From Gracilariopsis chorda (lineage: Eukaryota > Rhodophyta > Florideophyceae > Gracilariales > Gracilariaceae): a stretch of 64,000 bases of DNA. How positions within the stretch are numbered: the stretch's first letter is position 1; each line of letters begins with the position of its first letter. A program made the position numbers and the translations under genes. This document shows, piece after piece, positions 18,939 through 29,484 of the stretch. A model generated the notes under the pieces. It saw only the letters and a list, made by a program, of their open reading frames with translations, had not been told where the DNA came from and searched no databases. The stretch spans positions 1-64,000 of the forward strand of contig NBIV01000037.1 of the NCBI GenBank assembly GCA_003194525.1, given 5' to 3'.

Positions 18939-21431
18939 CTACTTTCCCATTTCACTGAGAAAATCCAACGCAGAGACCCATGCATCATCCCCTTCCGGAA
19001 CTTCGTCAATCGCATGACCGCTTTTTTCGTACCATCTCAGCACCACGTTATCTTTACCAAACGTTGAGTTCATTATGCGTCTCCATACAAGGCTTTGGCC
19101 GGGTGGTACACGTTTGTCCCTCCCACCCACTTGCAGCAGAGTCTTGCCAGGCCGCACACCGCAGTCAGACATCGTAGCAACGAAATTCACTGGAGAACAT
19201 TCGTGCATTTTCGCTCTCGCTTCTGCGTCAGGGACTAAACCTTCTGAAGCTGCGACGCCAGCTTCGCAGAAACACCAGTCCGGAATATCTGTGCTCGCAA
19301 CCATCCCTGCCAAATCTACTACTGGGTTTCGTAGTATTGTCCGACTAAAGAGTTGTGGTACAAGACTTGCGTGTGCTCCAATGAATCCACTGTGACTTCC
19401 TCCGACGAATCCCACATATGTACGATCAAAACTGTACTCACGAATTGCCCACTTCGTCGCCTGCACGACTTCATTGATTTCCTGAACTCCAATATTGCCT
19501 GGAAGAGATTCCAGAGATTGTTGTCCCAACCCTAGCGAACCACGATAATTGACATACAGCACGGCATATCCTGATTGTAGAAGAGCCATTGCGGCCTGTG
19601 AATATCCATTAAGCGATGCGACATGTGGTCCACCGTGTGGGAACACCACGAGCTTTGTTGCTTGATTGCGCGGAGGAGGTGTTATAACAGTAATCTGAAA
19701 TCGTGTCTCAGGTGAGTCTCGTGCATCGTTAAACAAGTAAGCACACTTCTCGAATGACTCTCGAGTTGATGGGTCTTGTGCCACCATGTCATATGTTGCG
19801 ATAGAGTGTACGTGTTGCCGTAGCTCTTGAGCTGACTCGGAAAGACTACTGATCTGTTTCACATCATCTATTTCGTACTTTTTAGATAACTCCATCAGAA
19901 AGAGTTGAGAAGGGGTTGACGGATTGCTGGCACTTATCAACAGCGCGTTGTCCCACACATCGATAATTTCCGTGCATCCTTGCGATATGTCGTAGAGTCC
20001 ATCTCTAATTAGCATTTCAGATGCGGCGAGTGACAAGTTCTTGAAGTGGAGTTGTTCTGGAGCTTCAAAATCACCTCTTCTCGTATCGAATGTTACGCAA
20101 AGGACTTTGTAGATTGAGCCCCATATTGTACTGAATACAATGGTATTGCTATCGATCCATGGGTTTCCGGGCAAAGAATGAAGATACAAACCGGGAAAGT
20201 CCTTGTGAGTGGGATCTGTGGGTATGTCTATCAGGGTATAAGGCACTCCGACTTTGCCGGACCGCAGTGACACACATCGCAGAATCTTAGTTTGATTATG
20301 AGGGGATATTTCCCTTGTATCTTTAGCTTCCGGCTTTCGCGGAGTGCTTATGTAGATAATTTGCTTGCTGTCCTGAGAAAACCGCGGTGAATTGCAACAG
20401 AAATCATCGGAGTGGGTACTGCTAGAAATGACTTCCATGGTCTTCGCCATATCGGGAACGTGATCAATAGTAGCAGGCGCAGAGAAAAGGACAACAGCGG
20501 AATATCGATTGTAACAGTATCGAATCCCCAGATCGTAGGGAAGCAAGTGCTCTTCTTGAGAAGCTTCATGAACCGGGATATACGCTCCTCTACGCATTGT
20601 CGCTACAATCCATTTTCCATCTGGGCTCCATTCAGGTTCGCCGAATATGAACTTCGAGGACAGCTCAGGGGTATCAGATGCTAAGCAAACCTTTCCCGAC
20701 AAAACGTTCGCAACAAATATTGCAGGAGACCGTTGAGTGACATAAGCCTCACCTAGTGGGTTTCGTGCATCTTCATGGAATTTGAACACCAGTGGATCTC
20801 TCCATGATGAACGGGGTTCTTCCTTATCTTTCTCCGTTCGTGGTTTTGGACGATCAGCAACGTAGACGACCATCCTCTCATCCGGGGACCATGTTACTCT
20901 TCCAAACCATTCATCAGTGAAAACAGGACCATGAGTTGTGTCAGGAACTTCCCATACATTTAGCAGACCCCCATCTGCTGCCCAAAGCTCCGCCAACAAG
21001 GAAGATGAGCCATTTTCATTGGACCCATCTTTCGTAACGAACCGTAGGAGTTTCGAACGGGTGGGGGAATAGAACGTGATGGTTGCGGAGGGATTATGGA
21101 TTTCCACTGGAGCAGATGGAACAAACCGACCTAGAGAAAGGGTGTAGGTCGTCGAATAGAAACGCCTTCGGCTCGCAATGACATCGCGTTGTGTCCAAAC
21201 CGCTGTCACAGAACTGGCATCTTTGCTCATAAAATGGGCGGAGCGAAGCGCCGAGCTGGAGAGGCAAAGCTGAGCCCATAGCTTGGCATTCGAATCAACA
21301 GAATGAGAAGGTGCCGTAGTCATCGTCACTTCTTCCGAACTACTTAAGGCACGCTGTCGCTTATGTCTGACACAGTTCTGGACAAGAAATGCTGATCGCA
21401 GGCCGACTGGCATACCTGATGCGAAGAGCAT
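18939..21431 (-). CDS. APEH: Acylaminoacyl-peptidase (prolyl oligopeptidase family S9C)
   Basis: Removes N-acylated amino acids from blocked peptides. 830 aa, longer than animal APEH (732) and similar to plant forms with N-terminal extensions. Residues 1-36 are basic and hydrophobic before a second Met at 37, so dual targeting to an organelle and cytosol by alternative starts is possible. A seven-bladed propeller fills about 60-530 (TWSPDER, EPEWSPDGKW, SPRFSQDSKQIIY repeats). The alpha/beta-hydrolase domain follows: PHGGPH oxyanion loop, nucleophile in GGSHSG, Asp in GGRDKRVPPGQ and His in KSGHAI. All three catalytic residues are present. Intronless. Confidence 0.93.
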   Translation of the reverse strand: MLFASGMPVGLRSAFLVQNCVRHKRQRALSSSEEVTMTTAPSHSVDSNAKLWAQLCLSSSALRSAHFMSKDASSVTAVWTQRDVIASRRRFYSTTYTLSLGRFVPSAPVEIHNPSATITFYSPTRSKLLRFVTKDGSNENGSSSLLAELWAADGGLLNVWEVPDTTHGPVFTDEWFGRVTWSPDERMVVYVADRPKPRTEKDKEEPRSSWRDPLVFKFHEDARNPLGEAYVTQRSPAIFVANVLSGKVCLASDTPELSSKFIFGEPEWSPDGKWIVATMRRGAYIPVHEASQEEHLLPYDLGIRYCYNRYSAVVLFSAPATIDHVPDMAKTMEVISSSTHSDDFCCNSPRFSQDSKQIIYISTPRKPEAKDTREISPHNQTKILRCVSLRSGKVGVPYTLIDIPTDPTHKDFPGLYLHSLPGNPWIDSNTIVFSTIWGSIYKVLCVTFDTRRGDFEAPEQLHFKNLSLAASEMLIRDGLYDISQGCTEIIDVWDNALLISASNPSTPSQLFLMELSKKYEIDDVKQISSLSESAQELRQHVHSIATYDMVAQDPSTRESFEKCAYLFNDARDSPETRFQITVITPPPRNQATKLVVFPHGGPHVASLNGYSQAAMALLQSGYAVLYVNYRGSLGLGQQSLESLPGNIGVQEINEVVQATKWAIREYSFDRTYVGFVGGSHSGFIGAHASLVPQLFSRTILRNPVVDLAGMVASTDIPDWCFCEAGVAASEGLVPDAEARAKMHECSPVNFVATMSDCGVRPGKTLLQVGGRDKRVPPGQSLVWRRIMNSTFGKDNVVLRWYEKSGHAIDEVPEGDDAWVSALDFLSEMGK

Positions 21432-22039
21432 GGAGAGGTATTGTCTTCTGATGAGTAACGGGAGTATGGTAACGCCTCCATGGTGGAAGCCCTTTTGCTG
21501 TAGACCTTACTGTCTGCCGATCTCGGAACAGTCGGGAAGGATAGGTTAACTTCTTCAAAGAAATTGATCCCGTTCATCAAAATTTTGATCTTCACCGACA
21601 GATTCTCAGGATTACAGCTAGCGAACAGAATATGCCTTTCCTTTCTCCTTCAAGATCATGCAAGTGTGGTCTCTTCGGGCATAAGTGAGATCTACGACGA
21701 GAATCTTAACCTTCGGGTCAGCAACTTTCATTTTGCTTGCAACAGAAGACGAGAGCACATACAATGTGCAAAACTTTCATACGCTTAAAAGCACATGAAG
21801 TATTTGGTCATTGTCTCCAGTGAAAGAGGACGTCGAATGTATTGTTCACGCAAGACAACGAGTGTCCATGGGCAAATAGCCGCGACACCCTCTTCTTTCG
21901 GAGCTACGTCGGTCTCCCCAGCTGAGAGTCAGCGAGGAGGGTAAAGATTAATTACATGAGCTCCTAAGTATCCTACAAAGATACTCATTTCCGTAACAGT
22001 TGGAGTTTGCATGTGCATCAGGGCTCATCATCTTCTTTC

Positions 22040-22197
22040 TTCTTTCTTTTTTATGGGCACACATTACCTGATTACGGCATTGTGGTAGAATCTAACTCTA
22101 CAGGGGAGCTTTTCTTCGTCTAGCATGCTAAACTCTATGTACGTAAAGCTTCTCGGAAAGAAAGATATTCTCTGTCCCGTAGTACCAATCTCTATTC
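22040..22197 (+). repeat. Dispersed repeat, copy A
   Basis: About 150 bp matching 36226-36392 in the same orientation at about 85-90% identity, including the blocks ACATTACCTGATTACGGCAT and ACTCTATGTACGTAAAGCT. It has no ORF, no target-site duplication that I can define and no A-rich tail. Could be a SINE or MITE remnant. Confidence 0.7.
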
Positions 22198-22790
22198 ATG
22201 TCCCCGAAATGTAGCCGATGACTGCTGCTTGCTCTCACCTTGCAGCAGCCGTGTTGCGCTCACTAGCTACTATCTCGGATCATGGAAAGATTAGTACCAA
22301 GCTTCTACGGGAAGACCCGAGACCAGGGCTCATGTTCGTACCAAGGGTAATTCCGAGACGGCAGTGGAATTTTTGCCAAAGACCTCTCTCCCTCTGGTCT
22401 CCAACCAGATATACTGTATCCCAACAGTCTTCCCATCATCAAAGTGCCTCTTCCCCTACGGATTTCCGAAGTTGCGTTCGACAGTATGATCTGCGGTTAT
22501 TGACATAGTCCTGCTGCTTCCCAGAGGCTTTAAATGTACTTTGTTCAATGCAGACCCGCACGATTGATGATGTCCAGACGCTGGAAGAGCATGTCTGTCT
22601 GATTGTCCAGACAGAGAGACAGATTGGCTTTCTTTGTACCTTCGCAGCTTCACGTAAACGTATGAAGTTGAAGAATCGCATTTTTGCATTTCTTTGTTCG
22701 TGTGTGTGTATGTGTTTGCCGGCAGTGCCCCTAATTTGAGACAACGGTTTGAATTTCCAGAATGTAGAAGACTAATCATCTACTCAACGG

Positions 22791-22850
22791 CTAAGTTCTC
22801 CGAATAGACCATAGGACTCGGTCTATTCGGAGAACTTAGGCGAGTCCTAT
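22791..22850. repeat. Interlocked inverted repeats (A-B-A'-B')
   Basis: Arm A 22791-22810 pairs perfectly with A' 22820-22839 (20 bp). The loop sequence B 22811-22820 (ATAGGACTCG) pairs perfectly with B' 22841-22850 just outside. As RNA this is the layout of an H-type pseudoknot. As DNA it could be a fold-back insertion. Confidence 0.7.
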
Positions 22851-23669
22851 CGCCATTTTCGTCCGGTGTACCTTAATAGCCTTTAAAGCCTTTTCGGAAG
22901 GTCGGCACACCTCGATGAGTGGAACTGAAGACTTGGTCAGAACCCCCATCCTCTCTCCATTTCACTTCCCCAATCGGGGGGCGATGAGGGGGAAGATGGA
23001 CACATCTCAAAAAGGCGGATTGGCTCATGTCGTTTGTTCATGATATCTGCGTATTCTACGTATCTATGTTTCTGTCTGAGAGCCAACTTACTACTCGATA
23101 TTCCTCAGGAAAGATTTCTCCTCTGAAAATAGTTCTCCCGTGTATGTATGTATGTACGTTTACGGGCGCACGCCACTAATTCCGAAAGCGTGGTAGGAGC
23201 TCTTATTGAAGAATTCCTCTCTACTTAAGAATTCCAGCAATCTATCCAGCCATTTCTTCACTATTGCTGACACTCCAAGCCCTTGTCTATGACAAAACAA
23301 GCTGTCTTTCTCGAACGGACTGGAATTCTCCCTTGACATCGGAATAACGTGTATTGAGCTCACAACTTTGTAAACAATACAGGCGTACTACATCTACTCT
23401 AGTTTCTATCAGAATCCTAATTGCAGCACTTGGCTCTGCAAAGACGGATCCAGGCACACCCTTGCCTCTCATTTCAACGCAATGGAATGGGAACGGAAGG
23501 AAGCTTGCAAAGGAAGCATTTGTGTTCTCGAAGGCACCTCAGACGATGCTGGAAACCCCCAGAATGGTGAGCCGTTGTATCCTATTCGCACCCGGGCATT
23601 CACCAGGAGGTGTTGGCACAACCCAGTTTGCTCTTTTAATCGATTACATGTAGCTAACGAAAGTTCACA

Positions 23670-25449
23670 TCATATACTACGAGGGGTAACTGCAGATGAG
23701 CTTTCATTGCTCTTGAACACGACAGTTCGATGCACGGGCCTTCCCCATAAGCGATGATAGATTCGCTTGTTGTACTTGTTTCTATGCTTATGTAGCCGTA
23801 TGCGAGCTTCCCTTTCTTCTTTGATCCTTTTCACATGTGCCTCGTATAGTGTCTTTGCTACTTCCTGGATGTGCGACTTATCATTCCCCCAGGATCGACT
23901 CATATCGTTCGCCATATCTTCGATCCATTTAGGACCCACCGATGGAACTACCAGTCGATTCTGTACAGCCATTTGAACATTGTCACTGTCAACCACACGA
24001 AGATCTATTTTAACCATGCTTCTAGGCTTCACTCTGCCGCCCCTTGGGTAATGATGGAGTTGGTGAAGTGCGTATATTTCCTCATCTCGCCCAAGCTTTA
24101 ACTGGGAACTCATGATCCACTTTGGTGTTTGATCTTTTACTCGCGCACGATGACGACGGCGACGGCGACGAGATCTTAAGTTGAAACCCGCCGACTCCAC
24201 CTCCAAATTTCCAGACTCACCAATCCATGGAACTAAAGTAAAGTTCTTCCTGTGAAGCATCCATACTATATGAAACAAGTCCTTGTCGCCCTGTTTAGCA
24301 CAAGGGTCAACAGAAAGGAGGGAGTTAGTGCCGCAAGAAGACCTTCATTCCTCGTCATCAGTACATCAGAAGATCGGAACTCACGTACCATACTTAGTGA
24401 ACGAAGTTCTTTAAACGACCTATCTCGAGCAATATCGCACAGCGTCTCTATCTCGAGAGAAGACTGTCGCTTCTGTAGTAGTAGAATGCCAGAATCAAAG
24501 CCTTGTCGGACCCACCATGAGTCCAGGGGAAACAGGTTCATTTCTTCTTCTGTGCTGAACACTGACTCCAGCTTACTCTCGTCAAAATGATCTCTAGAAT
24601 CTGGCCAGAACCTAGATCCCAATATTCATTGTGATTAGTACTTGTGTTTCTCGTTGAATGGCCTATGGAGGAGTATTGTAACTTACATGGCTCCAGTCTT
24701 CCGAAACTCTACATCATCAAACAGGGGTTCTAGAGGTCGCACGGGATACATATCGCAATCAAGCCACAAGACATCCAGCACAGGTGCATGGGCAATCGCA
24801 AAGATCTTAGCGTATCCGTACAGCCCCACTGGATATCGCTCAGGAATCTAAAACATACAGAAGAAAGAATATAGGAACGTACACCTGTTAGCTGTTGAAG
24901 TTGGGAAGCATTTCAGACAGGCTCGCGCACATGCTGCAAAGGATTCCTCACCTTAAAACAAGTGACACGGACAGTCCCAGGCGCTTTCGCATTGATTTCT
25001 TTGCACCAAGGTTCGGCGCGGTTGGCGTCGGCATTGTAATATCCAAAAAGCACTGGCAAAGTGGACTTAAACCTCTGAAGCTGGTGCACAACCGCTTCAA
25101 CACCATGAATCATTACAGAAGGTTTCCAGCTGCCATGGTGATTATGACTCGGTCCAAAAGGACAGGACATGACAATTGCGCGCTTCTCGTACACCGTCCC
25201 TAGCGAGCTTGAGAGATGATTTTTTTCATGTATTGGGTGCTCGTCTTGAATTCTCTCTATGTCGTGACGAAGACGATAAGTCCGTGTACTGGCGGCGTAG
25301 TACGTGGCAGCGATAAAGAACATTATGCAGCATAATATAGCAAAGGCGGAAACTTCAGTTGCTGATGACATGCGTATTTGTTTCAGCCGTGGTTTGACTA
25401 GACGTCTGGACAATGATACCCGCAGACGAGCGAAGAAATGACGAACCAT
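23670..25449 (-). CDS. GT71/Mannosyl_trans3-like alpha-mannosyltransferase (four exons)
   Basis: Exons 25449-24952, 24847-24687, 24611-24389 and 24290-23670 join in frame to 500 aa. Introns are 104, 75 and 98 nt with donors GTGAGG, GTAAGT and GTACGT and AG acceptors. It is a type II Golgi-type protein: short basic tail, membrane anchor at about 30-52, lumenal domain. The catalytic signature is complete: GLYGYAKIFAIAHA, then VLWLDCDMYPVRPLEPLF with a DxD-like DCD metal site, TGAMFWPDSRDHF, FDSGILLLQKRQ and GDKDLFHIVWM. These are the landmarks of the MNN1-like mannosyltransferase family. The C-terminus has a strongly basic Arg run (about 330) and a charged tail not typical of the family. Substrate unknown; glycoprotein or cell-wall glycan is likely. 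Confidence 0.8.
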
Positions 25450-27167
25450 GTTTAAAAGTACAAGCAAGAGTTTAGCAAGCTACGTTGACTGAACGAGAAG
25501 CTTGAACATTCAAGCCAGCACAACGAGTGGAGATTGCAGGATTAAGCTGTTGTATCCATTCAACTTAGCAGGGGTGCCATCAAAGTCGGGACGGCAGCTC
25601 CCATGATGGATGTCAAACGAAAGAAGTTGGACAAATGTAGATATGACAAAGGGGAGCAGCAAGAACAGAAGGTTTCACGAATTACAAGGAAGCAGGTATG
25701 CATGCAGTAATGGTGCACGGCCCGCGCGAGGTTCCGATTGTCAGCAGCACGGAATGCGTCGTGTCTTCCAGATATGTACTCACCAGGTTTGAATGATACG
25801 CGTGCCAGAGTGTTGGTTGTTGTTCCTATGGAAGCCCACGCAGTGGGGCGAGTTGTATTAGCTTGTAGTGCAGACAGCAAAAACAGGGCAGGGCAGCGGA
25901 GACCAGCGATGAATATGTCAGCGATAAAGGGAAGGCTGGCTGAGATAGAGGTTTTGGCTCATACCGATATGCCAGTCTGCACTAGCGGGAACCATGAAAC
26001 AGCCAGCCAAGTACGCTGCAACCGAGTTGAGTCCAATGCGCTCGGTGGTTTCATCGGCTTTAAGTGTGAATGGCATCCTCAGCGATGTGGTTCTAGGATA
26101 CAGTAACGATGAGATAGTATATCATGCACCCTAGATACGCATCATCGATAAAGGACAACAAGCTTCACAAAGATTTTGAATCGAGAACACCCGTCATGGT
26201 CGGGAAAGCAAAGAAAAAGCGATCCAAGCAAATGCAAAATGTCAGTGAACTGTGAACTGCGACGTTATTCGTGTTTGCAACAAGTTCGCTCGGATTGACA
26301 ACGCGCAGTTCGGAAATATGTGGAAATGTGACTTTCTAAAGAGTTGAAGAAAGAATTTGCAGCTCCGTTCAATTGCAGTGATTGATGTTTGTCCATTTCA
26401 GCTGAATGAATCAGCTACAAGTTAAACTTGCTTCCCAAGCGCATCCGAAAGGACCGAAGGTGTTTTATCTACCAGGAGCTCATACTGTTTTGTATGAGTT
26501 ATATCGACGAACGAGTGACGCGTAATTGCACGAATTTGTTCATATAACCGTGCCTACCGCACTGTTGCACGACGTGGAGCCAATCAACCGCAAGGCAGGA
26601 ATGTTTGAGAATTGAAGCATGCCGAATGGTAATCTCACACTATCGGTGAGAGTGAGATCAGCATGGAGCGCTGAGTAATTCTCACTCGTTAGGTGCGATA
26701 AGAAGTTCAAACACGGCAACTGCTTCTCGAATACGTGCTCCAGCGCGAAACTGGGAAAGCGGCCGCTTCTCACATCAAATCACACGCGTACTGTAGATAC
26801 TGTAGACATGCCCCAAGGCAACGCTACCTTCGTACTTCAGGTGCTGTCGAACCTACGAACTTCGTAAGTTATCCGGTGCGTGCGGTGCGAACGCGACACA
26901 TGGCTGCCTGCCAGACGTCCGCACCTTTTCGACATCTCAAAATGTAACCAATAAAAAGGCACCGCGGACAGCTTAAAAGAGCACAGCGAGATCACAGCTC
27001 CCATCTGGCCATTCCCGCACAACAATCTTTCCACCGTCATAACGGTCATCCCCAGCACCCTCTCCACATCCGCAAGTGCTCAACGATATAATGGCATTCG
27101 TTCCCTCCCCGCCCTTTCCTTCCGCGCCGCCACCACTGCGCGTCGGAGCAGCAGAGTTCCCCCACGT
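25450..27167. other. Intergenic stretch, 1.7 kb
   Basis: Upstream region shared by the mannosyltransferase (minus) and the CDGSH gene (plus). No gene recognised. From about 26970 the frame of the CDGSH gene is already open, without an ATG, with leader-like composition. Confidence 0.6.
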
Positions 27168-27362
27168 ATGGAAGCTATAAACGGCGATGAATCCAAACCC
27201 ATGAAGGAGATCTATCCGGTCGTTGCCGGCTCAAAGGCACCAGTATGTCGCTGCTGGCAATCCAAGAAGTTTCCACTTTGTGATGGAAGCCATAACGCGT
27301 ACAACAAGGAAACCGGCAGTCACGTTGGCCCGCTCGTCATTTCAGCACAGCCCAAGGAATAA
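27168..27362 (+). CDS. CDGSH-type iron-sulfur protein
   Basis: 64 aa from the ATG at 27168. The core [16 protein letters not shown] matches the CDGSH 2Fe-2S motif with its three Cys and one His ligands, as in mitoNEET/NEET proteins and their plastid and bacterial kin. These act in iron or redox sensing at organelles. Upstream, the same frame is open for about 60 codons with Ser/Arg/Ala-rich, acid-poor sequence ([19 protein letters not shown]) just like an organelle targeting peptide, but contains no ATG. So the true start may lie in an upstream exon. A second ATG at 27091 is in another frame. The core call is firm; the 5' end is not. Confidence 0.8.
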   Translation: MEAINGDESKPMKEIYPVVAGSKAPVCRCWQSKKFPLCDGSHNAYNKETGSHVGPLVISAQPKE

Positions 27363-27959
27363 GTAAACAACTTTGCCCGTTTTCGCTTGTGTCCGATTGC
27401 GTCGTAACAATGTTTTCTCCAGCAGTTCTTCCCAATTTCTTTTGCAGACGTTACCTTCCATAGTAGATCTGCCAGGCTTCCCCCCATTCTTCCCTGCAGT
27501 ATTTCGGAAGGTTGTCATATCATGGCAGTCATGGCAGACAGCCTAATCCATTCTGGCTGCAATGTCATCTGTGTTTCTGCACATTTCCTCCATCATCACG
27601 ACTTCCCTTCTTTTCCGAACATTGTTTACGGAATCTGATGCGTGAGCGATCTTCTTTGCGTCTGCACGTACATGAGTACACCCCTTCTTGTATCCCAGAT
27701 TACCCTGAGTGGCACCATCGCGTCAGATGAGCAAGCGGTTGTCTTTTGTTTTCAATGACTTTCATCTTCAACGGACGTCGTTGCTTTGCATAGAGAGAGA
27801 GGGGGGAGGGGGGAGGGGAAAGGTCCTTCGTACATCTTATAGCAGTACGAGGGTACTTGTATAATGCACCCGCGTTTGTCTGCAGCGCACAGATCTCGCC
27901 TACCGTTGGTACTCGCCCTTCAAAGTGGGCAACAGCAGACAGGCATTTACAAAAGAACT
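27363..27959. other. Intergenic stretch with G/A-rich tract
   Basis: 3' side of the CDGSH gene. A purine-only tract (GA then GGGGGA repeats) lies at about 27793-27832. No gene seen. Confidence 0.6.
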
Positions 27960-29151
27960 CTACGACCGCAGGAATTTCGTGCGTCTTTCGTGCGGCATTC
28001 GCCAGTCACCTGCACCACGAACATACTGTAACTGGAACAGCTTGCGTAGACTGGACCAACGGTGTTCTTACGCTTGTACAACAACACGGTGAGATGAAAG
28101 TGGCGCAAACCTTTGACTTACCGTAACTTGGGTTGAATGGATACGCCTTGAGCAGCAGTGTGTGTAGGCAATGCTTTTGCATCCCTTTATATGCTCGAGG
28201 GTTCAGCTTCCCGGACATTGCACTGACTGTTCCTTTCACCCCAGTCAAAGTCGTTGAGAACTGAGCACAGCGATATTCTCGCGGTGTAGCGCTAAGATGG
28301 TGTGCCTGTCTCTCCTTCACTTTAGGAAAGCGAAACGGATCTGCGGTAGGGTCTCCAACGGAGAGTACCCGTAAAATAGGGGGATGGAGAGGGAGAGGGA
28401 GAGGGTAAAAGAAAGAAACTGACGGAATACAAACATTCCAGTAGTTATATCGAGCGAGGTCTTTGTTCAGATCCTATTGCAACCGGATGCAAGGCTAATC
28501 CAAGACTCTTACCGAAAAACACAGAAACGCTTCTTGGATTCGGTTTCCTCTTGGGAGATATCTAAGACCAGGCGGACATACTTTGGTTCTTCCGGGACAT
28601 CGGAATGTTGATTGTAGCACCGTGCAGTAGACGTACGTTGATACCTTTTGTTGCGCATATTTGGCATGTTTGATGAGCATGATCCACCAATATATGGAAG
28701 CGTACCTGTACTCCCAATGGTCCCGCCACATCTAATCACTAACATGAGGAGACTTGTTTGTGTAGCTAACGCAGACTTTGGAAGCAATGCAGTCACTTGC
28801 TTCCATGTGCTATCAGGTTCCGTTTTCCGGACATGCCCTTCGTAGCTTCTCTGCCTGATGGGTAGAGCGCATCATTCTGTCTCCTTTTGACAGCAATCGC
28901 TGTGGGTCAGAGTCTGCGATAACGCGTTTGAGATGCATTCGCACACAAGTACTCTCTGCAACTGCAGTGGGTATTGCAGAAGGATAGGTTTTACAAGAAT
29001 AACCTTTGAACCAATGGCCATTCGTCCCCTTCCTGGGTTTGGTGCCTGCATATATGGTGGACGTAGAACCAGAACTAGCTGTTGACGCAATAGAATTTCG
29101 ACAACTGTGCTCCTCACGATACCCTTCGTATTTGTTGTCAAAGAAAATCAA
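27960..29151 (-). CDS. Probable multi-exon gene, unknown function, exons partly resolved
   Basis: The last two exons look real: a coding block from about 28310 down to 28122 ending ...KAYPFNPSYG, a donor GTAAGT, a 112-nt intron (28010-28121) with acceptor GCAG, and a final exon 28009-27960 reading DWRMPHERRTKFLRS then stop. Upstream, a block ending CVF at about 28516 is followed by a strong GTAAGAG donor, and 28570-29151 holds further coding-like blocks in shifting frames (DHWEYRYASIYWWIM, STIYAGTKPRKGTNGHW). I could not fix the middle exons or the start, so it may also be a decaying gene. No family recognised. Confidence 0.35.
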
Positions 29152-29484
29152 TTACCCTTGGAACGGTACTTTCCAGAAAGATTGAAGCAAATTGTCTTGT
29201 GATGCACAAACCAGAAGAGTAGACATCTACGGGTATATATAGATTGCTAGCTGGTGTTTTCTTCTCTGCTTTAATGTTTTAGATGTCCGCCCTAGCGCAT
29301 CGGCTCATGGAAAGATTTGGGATCTAGATAGCATCACTCATACAAGAGTCTGAGGCAGCTTCGTATCAGTAGTCGAATACTCTACCTCAAGCACTTGTCA
29401 TTCATAAATACCGAGCTCTCCTTACCGCTTGACACAGCAAAGCGTCTCTAAGAGTGACTGCACCACTGGTTGGTACTTGATACA
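29152..29484. other. Short intergenic region upstream of the decarboxylase
   Basis: 333 bp. No coding feature. Presumed divergent promoter region between the unresolved minus-strand gene and the PSD-like gene. Confidence 0.5.

Larger units (their letters stand above)
21432..23669. other. Intergenic stretch, 2.2 kb, with one dispersed repeat and one nested inverted repeat
   Basis: No convincing coding sequence. It contains copy A of a dispersed repeat (22040-22197) and an interlocked inverted-repeat structure (22791-22850), both listed separately. The short frames present have no family features. Confidence 0.6.
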
